Assembly: GCF_000758325.1 (NCBI RefSeq)
Contig: NZ_CP009459.1
Span: forward strand, 3,782,001-3,846,000
Length of the DNA stretch: 64,000 nucleotides
Origin: Cedecea neteri
GTDB lineage: Bacteria; Pseudomonadota; Gammaproteobacteria; Enterobacterales; Enterobacteriaceae
Reading direction: 5' to 3'
Shown here: piece after piece, positions 17,669 through 27,493 of the stretch
How positions within the stretch are numbered: position 1 is the first letter of the stretch
Layout of the letters: every line of letters starts with the position of its first letter
The notes under the pieces: model-generated
What the model was told of the DNA's origin: nothing
Seen by the model: the letters and a program-made list of their open reading frames with translations, nothing else
Database searches by the model: none
Made by a program: the position numbers and the translations under genes

Positions 17669-18343
17669 TTAAACCGGGAGCGGCTGTTTTTGCTGCTGAA
17701 TGTCTTGCTCAATGCCGGAGCGGACATCCGGCGGGATGTTTAGTGCATCACCCAGGGCGTTTAAATAGCTACGTTCCATAAAGTGATCGATATCGATAGC
17801 CGTGCAGCTTAGGTAATAAAGCTCGAGCGCTTCTTCCTCGTTTCTCACGCCTTGCGCGAGCTGGTGAGGATCTAAAGGCCTGTCGATAGCTCGTTCGACA
17901 AGCGCTTTGCCTTCGCCGTCGATGCCGACTTCACGCAGCTGTTGCTCAATAAACTGACGCTCTTTTGCATCAATATGGCCGTCGCTTTTCGCCGCAAAAA
18001 CCAGCGCAGTGATTAATCTTTCGGTACGAACATCAACCGACGAGTGCGGCTCGCTCCCGCCTGCGGAAGCGGGCTGGTTCTGACGAACCCGCTCCTTGTA
18101 TTTGTTCCATAACACGCTCCCCGCCACGGCACCGCCGCCGACCAGAAGCGCACTGGTGCCGTATTTTGTTAACAGTTTGCGGGAAGATTTGCTCGCCAGC
18201 AGTAACCCGGCTAATCCACCCAGCGCCCCCGGCACCAGAAGTTTACCGATCCCTTCAGGACCATGACCGGCTGCAGGCTGTGAAGATTGAGGGGAATTAG
18301 ATTGCCCCAGGAGCGACTGAAGCTGCTGTAACCAGTTATTCAT
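17669..18343 (-). CDS. yebE: YebE, DUF533 membrane-associated protein
   Basis: 224 residues. The N-terminal part is Gln/Ser/Gly-rich, then a Gly/Ala-rich hydrophobic stretch ([32 protein letters not shown]) suggests a membrane anchor. The C-terminal half ([26 protein letters not shown]) is the DUF533/TerB-like helical domain with Asp residues in a DGHID loop. E. coli YebE belongs to the envelope stress regulon; biochemical role unknown. Located between ptrB and yebG as in E. coli; yebF, expected next, is missing. Confidence 0.88.
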   Translation of the reverse strand: MNNWLQQLQSLLGQSNSPQSSQPAAGHGPEGIGKLLVPGALGGLAGLLLASKSSRKLLTKYGTSALLVGGGAVAGSVLWNKYKERVRQNQPASAGGSEPHSSVDVRTERLITALVFAAKSDGHIDAKERQFIEQQLREVGIDGEGKALVERAIDRPLDPHQLAQGVRNEEEALELYYLSCTAIDIDHFMERSYLNALGDALNIPPDVRSGIEQDIQQQKQPLPV

Positions 18344-18432
18344 GACGGAGATCCTCTGTTGACTTAACTCGTCGAGAGTAGGCCACAGGACGTCAAGAAA
18401 CGTCGGACAGCGCTAAAGATGGGAAAAGAATC

Positions 18433-18450
18433 GCGCCGGCTGCCCGGCGC
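18433..18450 (-). terminator. Terminator after yebG
   Basis: GCGCCGG (18433-18439) and CCGGCGC (18444-18450) form a 7-bp GC stem with a four-base loop, followed on the minus strand by a T-rich GATTCTTTTCCC. It lies 17 bases after the yebG stop. Confidence 0.6.
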
Positions 18451-18466
18451 TTACCGCAGAACCGTA

Positions 18467-18817
18467 TTACGCGGCTTTGGTGCGCTTGCGTCCAGGGTGC
18501 TCGCTGACGTTGTCTTCTGCCGCTGGCGATTGTTCAAGCGCTGAGGACTCCGCGTCTGGCTCAGACTGGCTTACTTCAGGCTCTGGCAGCTTGCCGTTTT
18601 TCAGCACGCCCGCCAGCAGATCCTTGTTTTCCGCCATCCACATCGCCAGGGTGTCGCTCTGCCCTTCATCCAGCGCAATCGGGCTTTGCTGCAGCCAGTC
18701 GCCGAGGACTTCAGCCAGATCCAGCATTTTGTCGTAAGCGTCAGCATCCTTTTTACTGGCAAAGGCCATTTTTTCTTGTCCCTCTCTCACTACAACATAT
18801 TTAATCTCGACCGCCAT
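18467..18817 (-). CDS. yebG: YebG, SOS-induced DNA damage protein
   Basis: 116 residues from the ATG at [19 protein letters not shown], corresponding to E. coli YebG (96 residues). The conserved domain (~1-78) includes [22 protein letters not shown]. The tail (~80-116) is acidic, low in complexity and ends in GRKRTKAA, longer than in E. coli. A LexA box lies 19 bases upstream of the start, consistent with damage induction. Function is unknown. Confidence 0.9.
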   Translation of the reverse strand: MAVEIKYVVVREGQEKMAFASKKDADAYDKMLDLAEVLGDWLQQSPIALDEGQSDTLAMWMAENKDLLAGVLKNGKLPEPEVSQSEPDAESSALEQSPAAEDNVSEHPGRKRTKAA

Positions 18818-18835
18818 TTTGCAGCTCCGTTTTAC

Positions 18836-18851
18836 CTGTTTATTTATCCAG
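18836..18851 (-). promoter_or_regulatory. LexA box of yebG
   Basis: Read on the yebG strand the 16-mer is CTGGATAAATAAACAG, which differs from the CTGT-N8-ACAG LexA consensus by one base of the left arm. E. coli yebG is a known LexA target with the box in the same position. Confidence 0.8.
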
Positions 18852-18896
18852 TATATCGCCATTCATTTTATCACACAAGCCGGAAAGCCGCTGCCA

Positions 18897-18912
18897 ACGC
18901 AAACGTTTTCGT
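18897..18912 (+). promoter_or_regulatory. PurR operator of purT
   Basis: ACGCAAACGTTTTCGT is a full match to the enterobacterial PurR box, 42 bases upstream of the purT start. It implies repression of purT when hypoxanthine or guanine is available. It lies in the same short divergent region as the yebG LexA box. Confidence 0.92.
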
Positions 18913-18953
18913 TTATACTGCAGCGGTCTTTTTCTTTGTTAAGGCTAAATCAC

Positions 18954-20132
18954 ATGTCAACGTTGGGAACCGCTCTGCGCCCGGCAGCTACGCGAGTTAT
19001 GCTGCTGGGTTCCGGTGAATTGGGTAAAGAAGTGGCCATTGAATGCCAGCGCCTCGGGGTAGAAGTTATCGCCGTCGATCGCTACGCAAATGCGCCGGCA
19101 ATGCACGTCGCACACCGCAGCCACGTCATCAACATGCTGGATGCCACGGCGCTAAAAGCGCTTGTCGCCGCCGAAATGCCCGATTTTATCGTTCCTGAAA
19201 TTGAAGCCATTGCCACCGATGCCCTGCTGGAGCTTGAAGCCCAGGGTCAGCGAGTGGTGCCGTGCGCCCGCGCCACCAAACTCACCATGAACCGCGAAGG
19301 GATCCGCCGCCTGGCCGCAGAAGAACTCGAACTGCCCACTTCCAGCTACCGCTTCGCCGACAGTGAAGCCGCTTTCCACCAGGCCGTGCAGGAAATTGGT
19401 TTGCCGTGCATTGTTAAACCGGTGATGAGTTCCTCCGGCAAAGGCCAGAGCTTCATCCGCACGGCCGACCAGTTGGCAAAAGCCTGGGAATACGCCCAGT
19501 TGGGCGGGCGGGCCGGGAAAGGCCGCGTCATCGTCGAAGGCGTAGTCAATTTTGATTTTGAAATCACCCTGCTAACCATCAGCGCCGTTGACGGCGTGCA
19601 TTTCTGCGCGCCTATCGGCCACCGTCAGGAGGATGGCGACTACCGTGAATCCTGGCAGCCACAGCAGATGAGCGACATCGCGCTGGCAAAATCGAAAGAG
19701 ATTGCTGAAAAAGTGGTTACCGCTCTGGGCGGCCACGGCCTGTTCGGCGTTGAGCTGTTTGTCTGCGGCGATGAGGTGATTTTCAGTGAAGTCTCCCCTC
19801 GCCCGCACGACACCGGCATGGTGACGTTGATTTCTCAGGATCTGTCTGAGTTTGCACTGCACGTTCGCGCCTTCCTCGGCCTGCCTGTCGGCGAAATTCG
19901 TCAGTATGGCCCTGCCGCATCGGCGGTGATCCTGCCAGAGCTGCATAGCGACAACGTTAAGTTCAGCAATGTAGGCGCGGCGCTGGGCGGTGGTTTACAG
20001 GTTCGCCTGTTTGGTAAGCCGGAGATTGCGGGTAAACGCCGTATGGGCGTGGCGCTGGCAACCGGTAACAGCGTCGATGAGGCAGTAACAAGGGCCGTGA
20101 CGTCAGCCGCTCAGGTGAAAGTTGAAGGATAA
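18954..20132 (+). CDS. purT: Formate-dependent GAR transformylase PurT
   Basis: 392 residues, identical in length to E. coli PurT; the start at [19 protein letters not shown] is chosen by that match although the frame is open upstream. ATP-grasp enzyme: N-terminal dinucleotide-like fold ([26 protein letters not shown]), central ATP-binding domain with [12 protein letters not shown] as the glycine-rich loop, and [16 protein letters not shown] with metal ligands. It makes formyl-GAR from formate, ATP and glycinamide ribonucleotide in purine synthesis, in parallel with folate-dependent PurN. Confidence 0.97.
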   Translation: MSTLGTALRPAATRVMLLGSGELGKEVAIECQRLGVEVIAVDRYANAPAMHVAHRSHVINMLDATALKALVAAEMPDFIVPEIEAIATDALLELEAQGQRVVPCARATKLTMNREGIRRLAAEELELPTSSYRFADSEAAFHQAVQEIGLPCIVKPVMSSSGKGQSFIRTADQLAKAWEYAQLGGRAGKGRVIVEGVVNFDFEITLLTISAVDGVHFCAPIGHRQEDGDYRESWQPQQMSDIALAKSKEIAEKVVTALGGHGLFGVELFVCGDEVIFSEVSPRPHDTGMVTLISQDLSEFALHVRAFLGLPVGEIRQYGPAASAVILPELHSDNVKFSNVGAALGGGLQVRLFGKPEIAGKRRMGVALATGNSVDEAVTRAVTSAAQVKVEG

Positions 20133-20168
20133 AAAATCGCCCTCAAGTGAGAGCGATTGAATCATTGG

Positions 20169-20191
20169 GCCCGCGTACTGCGGGCTTTTTT
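20169..20191 (+). terminator. Terminator after purT
   Basis: GCCCGC (20169-20174) and GCGGGC (20180-20185) with a five-base loop, followed by TTTTTT. Classic intrinsic terminator between the convergent purT and eda. Confidence 0.88.
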
Positions 20192-20196
20192 ATGGC

Positions 20197-20838
20197 TTAC
20201 TGCTTAGCGCCTTCCACCGCTTCGCGGGCAAGCTTAGTGATACGGTCGTAGTCGCCCGCTTCCAGCGCATCGGCCGGAACCAGCCAGGAACCACCGATGC
20301 ACAGCACGCTTTTCAGCGCCAGGTAATCGCGGTAGTTAGCCGGGGAGATCCCCCCGGTTGGGCAGAAACGCACCTGAGAGAATGGCCCTGCAATGGCCTG
20401 CAGCGCTTTAGTGCCGCCGTTGGCTTCAGCCGGGAAGAATTTGAACTCTTTCAGGCCGTAGTCCATCCCCAGCATCAGTTCTGAAACGGTGCTGATGCCT
20501 GGGATCAACGGAATAGTGCCTTCGGTCGCGGCTTTCAGCAGCGGCTCGGTCAGGCCCGGGCTGATGGCGAACTGCGCGCCCGCTTCAGTCACTTCCGCAA
20601 GCTGCTGTGGGTTCAGCACGGTACCCGCGCCGATGATAGCTTCAGGCACTTCTTTCGCAATCGCACGAATGGCATCGATAGCACAAGCTGTACGCAGCGT
20701 GACTTCCAGCACGCGGACGCCACCGGCCACCAGCGCTTTCGCCATCGGCACCGCATGCTCCAGCTTGTTAACAACAATAACCGGCACAACCGGACCGGTT
20801 TTCAGGATCTGTTCTGCTGTAGTTTTCCAATTTTTCAT
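20197..20838 (-). CDS. eda: KDPG/KHG aldolase Eda
   Basis: 213 residues. TIM barrel with E45 in VLEVTLRT and the Schiff-base Lys133 in [11 protein letters not shown], the residues that cleave 2-keto-3-deoxy-6-phosphogluconate to pyruvate and glyceraldehyde-3-phosphate. The phosphate-binding [12 protein letters not shown] and CIGGSWLV motifs are intact. Last step of the Entner-Doudoroff pathway. It follows edd by 52 bases on the same strand and is co-transcribed with it. Confidence 0.97.
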   Translation of the reverse strand: MKNWKTTAEQILKTGPVVPVIVVNKLEHAVPMAKALVAGGVRVLEVTLRTACAIDAIRAIAKEVPEAIIGAGTVLNPQQLAEVTEAGAQFAISPGLTEPLLKAATEGTIPLIPGISTVSELMLGMDYGLKEFKFFPAEANGGTKALQAIAGPFSQVRFCPTGGISPANYRDYLALKSVLCIGGSWLVPADALEAGDYDRITKLAREAVEGAKQ

Positions 20839-20890
20839 CTGAGCGCCTCTTAGCCACTTTTAATCTGTTCCGGGCAGTGCTGCCGCGGGT

Positions 20891-22702
20891 TTAAAATTTA
20901 ATGCAGGTTGCGCCTTGTTCAGCGCCAGAAAGCTGTTCGCGCAATGCGCCGAATAACTCCCGACCGGTCCCTACGCGCTCAGCGCTGAGATCCGGGTGAT
21001 AAGCAGTGCGCGCCGCAAGTACGGCTTCATCGACCAGCAACGTTAGCTCGCCCGTTTGGCCATTGACGCGAATAATGTCGCCATCCTGCACCTTCGCCAG
21101 CAGCCCGCCGTCATACGCTTCCGGGGTAACATGGATTGCGGAAGGCACCTTCCCTGAGGCACCGGACAGTCTTCCATCTGTCACCAGAGCAATTTTGAAA
21201 CAGCGGTCCAATAATACTCCAAGCGGCGGCATAAGTTTATGCAATTCTGGCATGCCGTTCGCTTTTGGCCCCTGATGGCGGACGACAACAACGCAATCGC
21301 GGTCCAGTTGGCCGGCTTCAAAGGCGGGTAATACGTCATGCTGGCTTTCAAAAATAACCGCCGGCGCTTCAATCACCTGGTTATCTACCGGCACCGCAGA
21401 GGTTTTCATCACCGCCCGGCCCAGATTCCCGCTCAGCACTTTGGTTCCACCGTGGCGGGAGAACGGTTTTTCCATCGTGGCAATAACGTCGCTATCCAAC
21501 GGCTGGCTCGCGCCTTCACGCCAGGCAAGCTGACCATTATCGAGCCACGGCTCCATGGTGTAGTGATGCAGGCCAAAACCGGCCACGGTGTTAACGTCTT
21601 CGTGCAGCAGGCCACCTTTCAGCAGCTCACGCATCAGCACCGGCACACCGCCCGCCGCCTGGAAGTGGTTAATGTCGGCGGGGCCATTCGGGTAGAGGCG
21701 CGCCAGCAGCGGCACAATTTCAGAGATCTCGGAGAAGTCGTCCCAGTTAATAATGATCCCGGCAGCGCGAGCCATCGCAACAAGGTGCATTGTGTGGTTA
21801 GTCGAGCCGCCGGTAGCCAGCAGTGCAACAATGCCGTTCACCACCACTTTCTCGTCGATCATTTTCCCGAGAGGCATCCATTCGTTGCCGTTGCCGGTCA
21901 GGCGAGTGACCTGGCGCGCCGCTGCGTCCGTCAGCGCGTGACGCAACTCAGCATCAGGCTGAACAAACGAAGAACCAGGCAGCTGCATGCCCATAAACTC
22001 AACCACCATCTGGTTGGTGTTCGCCGTGCCGTAGAAGGTACAGGTCCCCGGCGCGTGATAAGAGGCAGCTTCCGCTTCCAGCAGCGCAAGACGGTCAACT
22101 TTACCTTCCGCATAAAGCTGGCGAATGCGGACTTTTTCTTTGTTAGGTAAGCCGCTAGCCATTGGGCCTGATGGCACAAAGAGCGCAGGTAAATGACCGA
22201 ACGACAGCGCGGCCATCGTCAGCCCCGGCACGATTTTGTCGCACACGCCAAGATAGAGCGCGCCGTCAAACATGTTATGTGAAAGGCCAACGGCGGTAGA
22301 CATGGCAATCACTTCGCGGCTCAACAGCGAAAGTTCCATGCCGTCCTGGCCCTGAGTCACCCCGTCACACATCGCCGGAACACCGCCTGCAACCTGCCCC
22401 ACTGCGCCCACAGAATGCAGCGCCTTGCGGATTTGCTCTGGATAATGTTCATACGGCTGATGGGCGGAGAGCATGTCGTTGTAGGACGTGATGATCGCAA
22501 TATTGTTACGCAACATGCTTTTCAGCGCCGCCTTATCGTCCGGCTGGCAGGCAGCGAAACCATGCGCGAGGTTACCGCAGGCAAGTTCCGAGCGGTGAAC
22601 CGTGTTGCTCCGGGCTTTCTCAATGCGTGCCAGGTAGGCTTCGCGAGTTGGGCGGGAGCGTTCGATAATACGCGATGTTACCCGTAACAAATTTGGATGC
22701 AT
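20891..22702 (-). CDS. edd: Phosphogluconate dehydratase Edd
   Basis: 603 residues of the IlvD/Edd dehydratase family, which carries an iron-sulfur cluster. Characteristic motifs include [41 protein letters not shown] (cluster Cys), [24 protein letters not shown] and the C-terminal [23 protein letters not shown]. It converts 6-phosphogluconate to KDPG. First gene of edd-eda; GntR-like operators lie upstream. Confidence 0.97.
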   Translation of the reverse strand: MHPNLLRVTSRIIERSRPTREAYLARIEKARSNTVHRSELACGNLAHGFAACQPDDKAALKSMLRNNIAIITSYNDMLSAHQPYEHYPEQIRKALHSVGAVGQVAGGVPAMCDGVTQGQDGMELSLLSREVIAMSTAVGLSHNMFDGALYLGVCDKIVPGLTMAALSFGHLPALFVPSGPMASGLPNKEKVRIRQLYAEGKVDRLALLEAEAASYHAPGTCTFYGTANTNQMVVEFMGMQLPGSSFVQPDAELRHALTDAAARQVTRLTGNGNEWMPLGKMIDEKVVVNGIVALLATGGSTNHTMHLVAMARAAGIIINWDDFSEISEIVPLLARLYPNGPADINHFQAAGGVPVLMRELLKGGLLHEDVNTVAGFGLHHYTMEPWLDNGQLAWREGASQPLDSDVIATMEKPFSRHGGTKVLSGNLGRAVMKTSAVPVDNQVIEAPAVIFESQHDVLPAFEAGQLDRDCVVVVRHQGPKANGMPELHKLMPPLGVLLDRCFKIALVTDGRLSGASGKVPSAIHVTPEAYDGGLLAKVQDGDIIRVNGQTGELTLLVDEAVLAARTAYHPDLSAERVGTGRELFGALREQLSGAEQGATCIKF

Positions 22703-22825
22703 AGAAGTTCCTCAGAAAGTGGCTGTTCTCCCGCATTGATATCGTCATGTTCGGGGCTGATAAAAGTAACTTTGTAGCCCATCAGACTTGATGTCGGGAG
22801 CAAAAACGCTTCAGCTAGTGTAAAT

Positions 22826-22858
22826 AAAAAAGCCCCGCGGGTGAATCCACGCGGGGCT
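22826..22858 (-). terminator. Terminator after zwf
   Basis: On the minus strand AGCCCCGCG and its complement (22850-22858 and 22831-22839) form a 9-bp stem followed by T's (poly-A at 22826-22831 on the plus strand). It ends zwf transcripts before edd, so edd-eda need their own promoter. Confidence 0.85.
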
Positions 22859-22896
22859 ATTATTCATAAAAAACTATGCCACTTCTGTGTTAGATC

Positions 22897-22912
22897 ATGT
22901 TACCGGTAAAAT
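22897..22912. promoter_or_regulatory. GntR-like operator upstream of edd-eda
   Basis: ATGTTACCGGTAAAAT matches 15 of 16 bases of the palindrome ATGTTA-CCGG-TAACAT recognised by the gluconate repressor GntR. It lies about 195 bases upstream of edd, beyond the zwf terminator, so it would act at a distance or by looping. E. coli edd-eda is derepressed by gluconate through GntR. Confidence 0.6.
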
Positions 22913-22932
22913 GAAGGCCATTTGTTAGCAAT

Positions 22933-22948
22933 TTTTTACCGGTCATGT
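22933..22948. promoter_or_regulatory. Second, weaker GntR-like site
   Basis: A second TTACCGGT core 36 bases from the first; 11 of 16 positions match the same palindrome. The near-integral helical spacing (just over three turns) supports cooperative binding but the right half is degenerate. Confidence 0.35.
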
Positions 22949-22958
22949 TCACAGCCTG

Positions 22959-24434
22959 TTATTCAAATTCGTTCCAGGAGTGCCCGTCACGGGTAATCAT
23001 TGCTACGGAAGCCACCGGCCCCCAGGTTCCAGCCTGGTAAGGTTTCGGCGCATCGTTATCTGCAGCCCAGGCTTCGGTAATGGAGTCAACCCATTTCCAC
23101 GCCTCTTCTACTTCATCACGACGTACAAACAGCGCCTGAATGCCCCGCATGGTTTCCAGCAGCAGGCGTTCATAGGCATCCGCCAGGTGAGACTCATTGA
23201 AGGTCTCGGAGTAGCTCAGATCCAGCTTGGTGGTCTGCAGGTTATGCTTGTGCTCCAGGCCCGGAACTTTGTTCAGGATCTGAATATCCACGCCTTCATC
23301 CGGCTGCAGACGAATAGTCAGTTTGTTCTGCGGCAATTCCTGCCAGGAATCTTTAAACAGATTCAGCGCAGGGTTTTTGAAGTAAACCACGACTTCAGAA
23401 CATTTGGTTGGCAGACGTTTACCGGTACGCAGGTAGAACGGCACGCCGGCCCAACGCCAGTTGTCGATATCTACGCGGATAGCCACGAAGGTTTCGGTGG
23501 CGCTGGATTTGTTCGCCCCCTCTTCTTCCAGGTAACCAGGCACTTTCTTGCCCTGCGCAAAGCCTGCGGTGTACTGGCCGCGCACGGTTTTGTCACGCAC
23601 GTTAGTGCGGTCAATGCGGCGCAGCGACTGCAGAACCTTCACTTTCTCATCGCGAATGTGGTCCGCGGTCAAGTCAGACGGCGGAGACATGGCAATCATG
23701 CACAGGATCTGCAGCAGGTGGTTTTGAATCATGTCGCGCATCTGCCCGGCCTGATCGAAGTAACCCCAGCGGCCTTCAATGCCCACTTCTTCGGCCACGG
23801 TGATTTCTACGTGATCGATAGTGCGGTTGTCCCAGTTGTTAGCAAACAGGGAGTTGGCAAAACGCAGCGCCAGCAGGTTAAGAACGGTTTCTTTACCCAG
23901 GTAGTGGTCGATACGGTAAACCTGGCACTCTTCAAAGAACTCACCCACCTGATCGTTGATCTGCTGGGAGGTTTCGAGGGAAGTTCCCAGCGGTTTTTCC
24001 ATGACGACGCGAGCAGGCTTGGCGTTAAGCTTCGCTTTACCTAACCCTTTGCAGATAGCGCCAAAGGTGCTTGGCGGCATAGCAAAGTAGTTGATGGTGA
24101 CGCGATTCTGCTGGTCGAGCATTTTGCCCAACTTGGTAAAAGCAGAGGTATCGTTGACGTCCAGGTTACAGAAATCCAGACGACCGCTCAGTTTGTCCCA
24201 CAGGCTCTCGTCAATCTTCTCTTTCATGAAGGTTTCGAGGGCTTCGCGGACAACTTTGGTGTATGCCTCTTTATCCCACTCTGCGCGGCCAACACCCAGA
24301 ATACGGGTCTCCGGATGGATTTGACCTGCTTTTTCCAGCTGATACAGGGATGGCAACAGTTTCCGGCGCGCCAGGTCGCCTTTTGCACCGAAAATGACCA
24401 GGTCGCACGCCTGGGCTGTTTGCGTTACCGCCAT
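22959..24434 (-). CDS. zwf: Glucose-6-phosphate dehydrogenase
   Basis: 491 residues from [16 protein letters not shown], the E. coli start; the open frame extends 57 codons upstream without support. NADP-binding [15 protein letters not shown] lies near residue 18, and the substrate motif [12 protein letters not shown] is intact. It oxidises glucose-6-phosphate and feeds both the pentose-phosphate and Entner-Doudoroff routes, here beside edd, eda and the regulator hexR. A HexR-type box lies upstream; only the GCAC half of a mar/sox box is visible (24641-24647). Confidence 0.97.
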   Translation of the reverse strand: MAVTQTAQACDLVIFGAKGDLARRKLLPSLYQLEKAGQIHPETRILGVGRAEWDKEAYTKVVREALETFMKEKIDESLWDKLSGRLDFCNLDVNDTSAFTKLGKMLDQQNRVTINYFAMPPSTFGAICKGLGKAKLNAKPARVVMEKPLGTSLETSQQINDQVGEFFEECQVYRIDHYLGKETVLNLLALRFANSLFANNWDNRTIDHVEITVAEEVGIEGRWGYFDQAGQMRDMIQNHLLQILCMIAMSPPSDLTADHIRDEKVKVLQSLRRIDRTNVRDKTVRGQYTAGFAQGKKVPGYLEEEGANKSSATETFVAIRVDIDNWRWAGVPFYLRTGKRLPTKCSEVVVYFKNPALNLFKDSWQELPQNKLTIRLQPDEGVDIQILNKVPGLEHKHNLQTTKLDLSYSETFNESHLADAYERLLLETMRGIQALFVRRDEVEEAWKWVDSITEAWAADNDAPKPYQAGTWGPVASVAMITRDGHSWNEFE

Positions 24435-24510
24435 GTTTGTCTCCTCGTTTCGGATATCCCGGCTGTTACCGGCCCTTTGGGGCCCGGATAGCATTAAGCC
24501 AGGCACGTCT

Positions 24511-24525
24511 TGTAATTTTATTACG
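24511..24525. promoter_or_regulatory. HexR operator upstream of zwf
   Basis: TGTAATTTTATTACG matches 14 of 15 bases of the HexR palindrome TGTAAT-N3-ATTACA described for proteobacterial central carbon genes. It is 77 bases upstream of the zwf start. The hexR gene is divergent and adjacent, so zwf is the expected target, relieved by KDPG. Confidence 0.75.
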
Positions 24526-24728
24526 CTGCAATGTACTGCTTTTGCTGAATTGAGGACAACCGTTAACCCCGGTTTGACCGCCTCAATTGCTAACTTTTCC
24601 CACAATGCCGCACTAAAGCGTCATTTACTGGCGTTTTTTTGTGCGATGTAACCGTTGCCAAAGTTAGACACCGATCATGTAATGAAAAAAAACAACAACA
24701 TTACCTGGGCAACTCGCCCCTATCACAT

Positions 24729-24754
24729 TTTAGCAAGCGTATATTCTTGCTAAA
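24729..24754. promoter_or_regulatory. 26-bp palindrome upstream of hexR
   Basis: TTTAGCAAG (24729-24737) and CTTGCTAAA (24746-24754) are perfect 9-bp inverted arms around CGTATATT, ending 57 bases before the hexR start. It differs from the HexR box. A TATATT that could be a -10 hexamer lies inside it, so a bound protein would block transcription. The regulator is unknown. Confidence 0.5.
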
Positions 24755-24811
24755 TCGGCCCACGATTTCTTCTGTTGCTGAAATCGCTAAAACCCATGAG
24801 TGCCCGCCTTT

Positions 24812-25681
24812 ATGAATATGCTGGAAAAAATCCAGTCACAGCTGGAACACCTTAGCAAATCGGAACGCAAAGTCGCAGAAGTGATTCTTGCTGCACCCCA
24901 AGACGCCATTCACTCCAGCATCGCGACGCTTGCCCGCAGCGCGGACGTCAGCGAGCCCACCGTGAACCGCTTTTGCCGTCGCCTTGAAACCAAGGGCTTC
25001 CCTGATTTTAAACTGCATTTAGCTCAGAGTCTGGCGAATGGCACGCCGTATGTAAACCGGAATGTTGATGAAGATGATAGCGTCGAGTCCTATACCGGCA
25101 AGATATTTGAATCCGCCATGGCAAGCCTTGATCGGGTTCGTCAGTCGCTGGATATGTCTGCAGTGAACCGGGCCGTCGATTTGCTTACCCAGGCAAAGAA
25201 AATTGCCTTTTTTGGGCTCGGATCTTCCGCTGCCGTCGCGCACGACGCTACCAACAAGTTTTTCCGCTTTAATGTCCCGGTGATTTACTCGGATGACGTT
25301 GTTATGCAACGTATGAGCTGTATGAATTGTACCGAGCAGGACGTGGTGGTGCTTATCTCTCACACCGGCCGGACTAAAAATCTGGTTGAGCTGGCCCAGT
25401 TAGCCCGTGAAAACGATGCCATTGTGCTCGCCATCACATCGGAAGGCAGCCCGCTGGCCCGTGAGGCGACGCTTTCTCTGCTGCTGGATGTGCCAGAAGA
25501 TACTGACATTTATATGCCGATGGTGTCTCGCCTGGCGCAGTTGACCGTCATTGACGTCCTGGCAACGGGCTTTACTTTGCGCCGAGGGGCAAAATTCAGG
25601 GATAACTTGAAGCGAGTCAAGGAAGCGCTCAAAGAATCGCGCTTTGATAAAGAACGCCTTCTCTCAGGCGATGAACGTTAA
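24812..25681 (+). CDS. hexR: HexR transcriptional regulator (RpiR family)
   Basis: 289 residues from the ATG at MNMLEKIQSQLEHLSKSERK, as in E. coli. The N-terminal RpiR helix-turn-helix covers ~1-77 (ATLARSADVSEPTVNRFCRRL as recognition region) and the C-terminal SIS sugar-phosphate domain ~120-260 (KIAFFGLGSSAAVAHDA, VVVLISHTGRTKNLVELA). HexR controls zwf, edd-eda and other central carbon genes in response to KDPG. Divergent from zwf. Confidence 0.95.
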   Translation: MNMLEKIQSQLEHLSKSERKVAEVILAAPQDAIHSSIATLARSADVSEPTVNRFCRRLETKGFPDFKLHLAQSLANGTPYVNRNVDEDDSVESYTGKIFESAMASLDRVRQSLDMSAVNRAVDLLTQAKKIAFFGLGSSAAVAHDATNKFFRFNVPVIYSDDVVMQRMSCMNCTEQDVVVLISHTGRTKNLVELAQLARENDAIVLAITSEGSPLAREATLSLLLDVPEDTDIYMPMVSRLAQLTVIDVLATGFTLRRGAKFRDNLKRVKEALKESRFDKERLLSGDER

Positions 25682-25808
25682 ATTTTGATAACAAAGCTGT
25701 AACTTATTAGGCTCTTCGGTTACGTTGTCATGGGTGTTCACAGCACATCCTGACCTACCGAGTTTTTGTTCACGCAACACCAAGTTGTTTCAGTCAACGG
25801 AGTAATAC

Positions 25809-27251
25809 ATGTCCAGACGGCTACGTAGAACCAAAATCGTTACCACCTTAGGCCCGGCAACCGACCGCGATAATAATTTAGAAAAAATTATTGCCGCCGG
25901 CGCTAACGTGGTGCGAATGAATTTCTCCCACGGTTCAGCTGAAGACCATCAGCTGCGTGCAGATAAAGTGCGTGAAATTGCCGCGAAACTGGGGCGTCAT
26001 GTGGCGATCCTCGGCGATTTGCAAGGCCCTAAAATTCGCGTATCTACCTTCAAAGAAGGCAAAGTATTCCTTAACCTGGGCGACAAATTCCTGCTGGATG
26101 CCAACCTCGGCAAAGGCGAAGGCGATAAAGAGAAAGTGGGCATCGACTATAAAGGCCTCCCGGCCGACGTTGTCCCAGGTGACATCCTGCTACTCGACGA
26201 TGGCCGCGTTCAGCTCAAAGTGCTGGAAGTCCAGGGCCTGAAAGTGTTTACCGAAGTCACCGTAGGTGGCCCGCTGTCTAACAACAAAGGGATCAACAAG
26301 CTGGGCGGTGGTCTCTCTGCCGAAGCGCTGACCGATAAAGACAAAGCCGATATCGTGACCGCTGCAAAAATTGGCGTTGATTACCTGGCCGTGTCTTTCC
26401 CGCGCTGCGGCGAAGATTTGAACTACGCACGTCGCCTGGCGCGTGATGCGGGTTGCGATGCGAAAATTGTGGCCAAAGTAGAACGCGCGGAAGCCGTCTG
26501 CGACGAAGCCGCAATGGACGATATTATTCTCGCCTCTGACGTGGTGATGGTTGCCCGCGGCGACCTGGGCGTAGAAATCGGCGACCCGGAGCTGGTTGGC
26601 ATCCAGAAAACGCTGATTCGTCGTGCACGTAAGCTGAATCGTGCCGTGATCACTGCCACGCAGATGATGGAGTCGATGATCACCAACCCAATGCCAACCC
26701 GTGCGGAAGTCATGGACGTGGCAAACGCCGTACTCGACGGCACCGACGCGGTGATGCTGTCTGCTGAAACTGCGGCGGGTCAGTACCCGGCAGAAACCGT
26801 CGCGGCAATGGCGCGCGTTTGTCTGGGTGCAGAAAAAATCCCAAGCATTAACGTTTCCAAACACCGTCTCGACGTGCAGTTCGATAACGTTGAAGAAGCC
26901 ATCGCGATGTCCGCGATGTATGCCGCTAACCACCTCAAAGGGGTTACCGCCATCATTTCGATGACCGAGTCCGGGCGTACCGCACTGATGACGTCTCGCA
27001 TCAGCTCTGGCTTGCCTATTTTTGCGCTCTCGCGTCACGAACGCACGCTGAACCTGACGTCACTGTATCGCGGCGTAACGCCGGTTTACTTTGACAGCGC
27101 AAGCGAAGGCGTGGCTGCCGCTAACGACGCGGTAAACCTCCTGCGTGATAAAGGCTACCTGATTTCTGGCGACCTCGTCATCGTTACCCAGGGCGACGTG
27201 ATGAGCACCATTGGCACCACCAACACCACGCGTATCTTGTGCGTTGAGTAA
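25809..27251 (+). CDS. pykA: Pyruvate kinase II
   Basis: 480 residues. All pyruvate kinase landmarks are present: [13 protein letters not shown] at the N-terminus, [13 protein letters not shown], the catalytic KVERAEAV region, [13 protein letters not shown] for Mg and phosphate binding, and [10 protein letters not shown]. The B domain runs ~70-170 and the C-terminal allosteric domain from ~345. It makes pyruvate and ATP from phosphoenolpyruvate; PykA is the AMP-activated isozyme. It follows hexR by 127 bases as in E. coli. Confidence 0.97.
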   Translation: MSRRLRRTKIVTTLGPATDRDNNLEKIIAAGANVVRMNFSHGSAEDHQLRADKVREIAAKLGRHVAILGDLQGPKIRVSTFKEGKVFLNLGDKFLLDANLGKGEGDKEKVGIDYKGLPADVVPGDILLLDDGRVQLKVLEVQGLKVFTEVTVGGPLSNNKGINKLGGGLSAEALTDKDKADIVTAAKIGVDYLAVSFPRCGEDLNYARRLARDAGCDAKIVAKVERAEAVCDEAAMDDIILASDVVMVARGDLGVEIGDPELVGIQKTLIRRARKLNRAVITATQMMESMITNPMPTRAEVMDVANAVLDGTDAVMLSAETAAGQYPAETVAAMARVCLGAEKIPSINVSKHRLDVQFDNVEEAIAMSAMYAANHLKGVTAIISMTESGRTALMTSRISSGLPIFALSRHERTLNLTSLYRGVTPVYFDSASEGVAAANDAVNLLRDKGYLISGDLVIVTQGDVMSTIGTTNTTRILCVE

Positions 27252-27303
27252 ACGTTAGCAGGCGTCCCCCGCCTGCTTTCCCCAGAGACACCCTCCTTAA
27301 ATC

Positions 27304-27333
27304 AGCGGCGAGTGCCTGACGGTACTCGCCGCT
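27304..27333 (+). terminator. Hairpin after pykA
   Basis: AGCGGCGAGT (27304-27313) and ACTCGCCGCT (27324-27333) form a perfect 10-bp GC-rich stem with a ten-base loop, 52 bases after the pykA stop. A T-tract is not immediate, so termination efficiency is uncertain. Confidence 0.6.
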
Positions 27334-27493
27334 GCGTTCGCATGCCCTTTTATCCTCCCTGGAGTTATCACGAAATTGTTAACTCTTGAGGAGGATTTAG
27401 TAAGTATTCTTTTTATAAAGTGCAGGCATATGTCCATGAGGAGCCCCGTCAATTCCGCCCGGCTCTCCGTTCTCACTCTGACACAGGAACATC

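Noticed and set aside
22980-24044. 354-codon open frame antisense to zwf
   Set aside because: Mirror frame of a highly conserved gene; no start context or motif.
26190-27038. 282-codon open frame antisense to pykA
   Set aside because: Same effect of codon bias; its translation is rich in Arg, His and Gly without domain features, and pykA is certain on the other strand.
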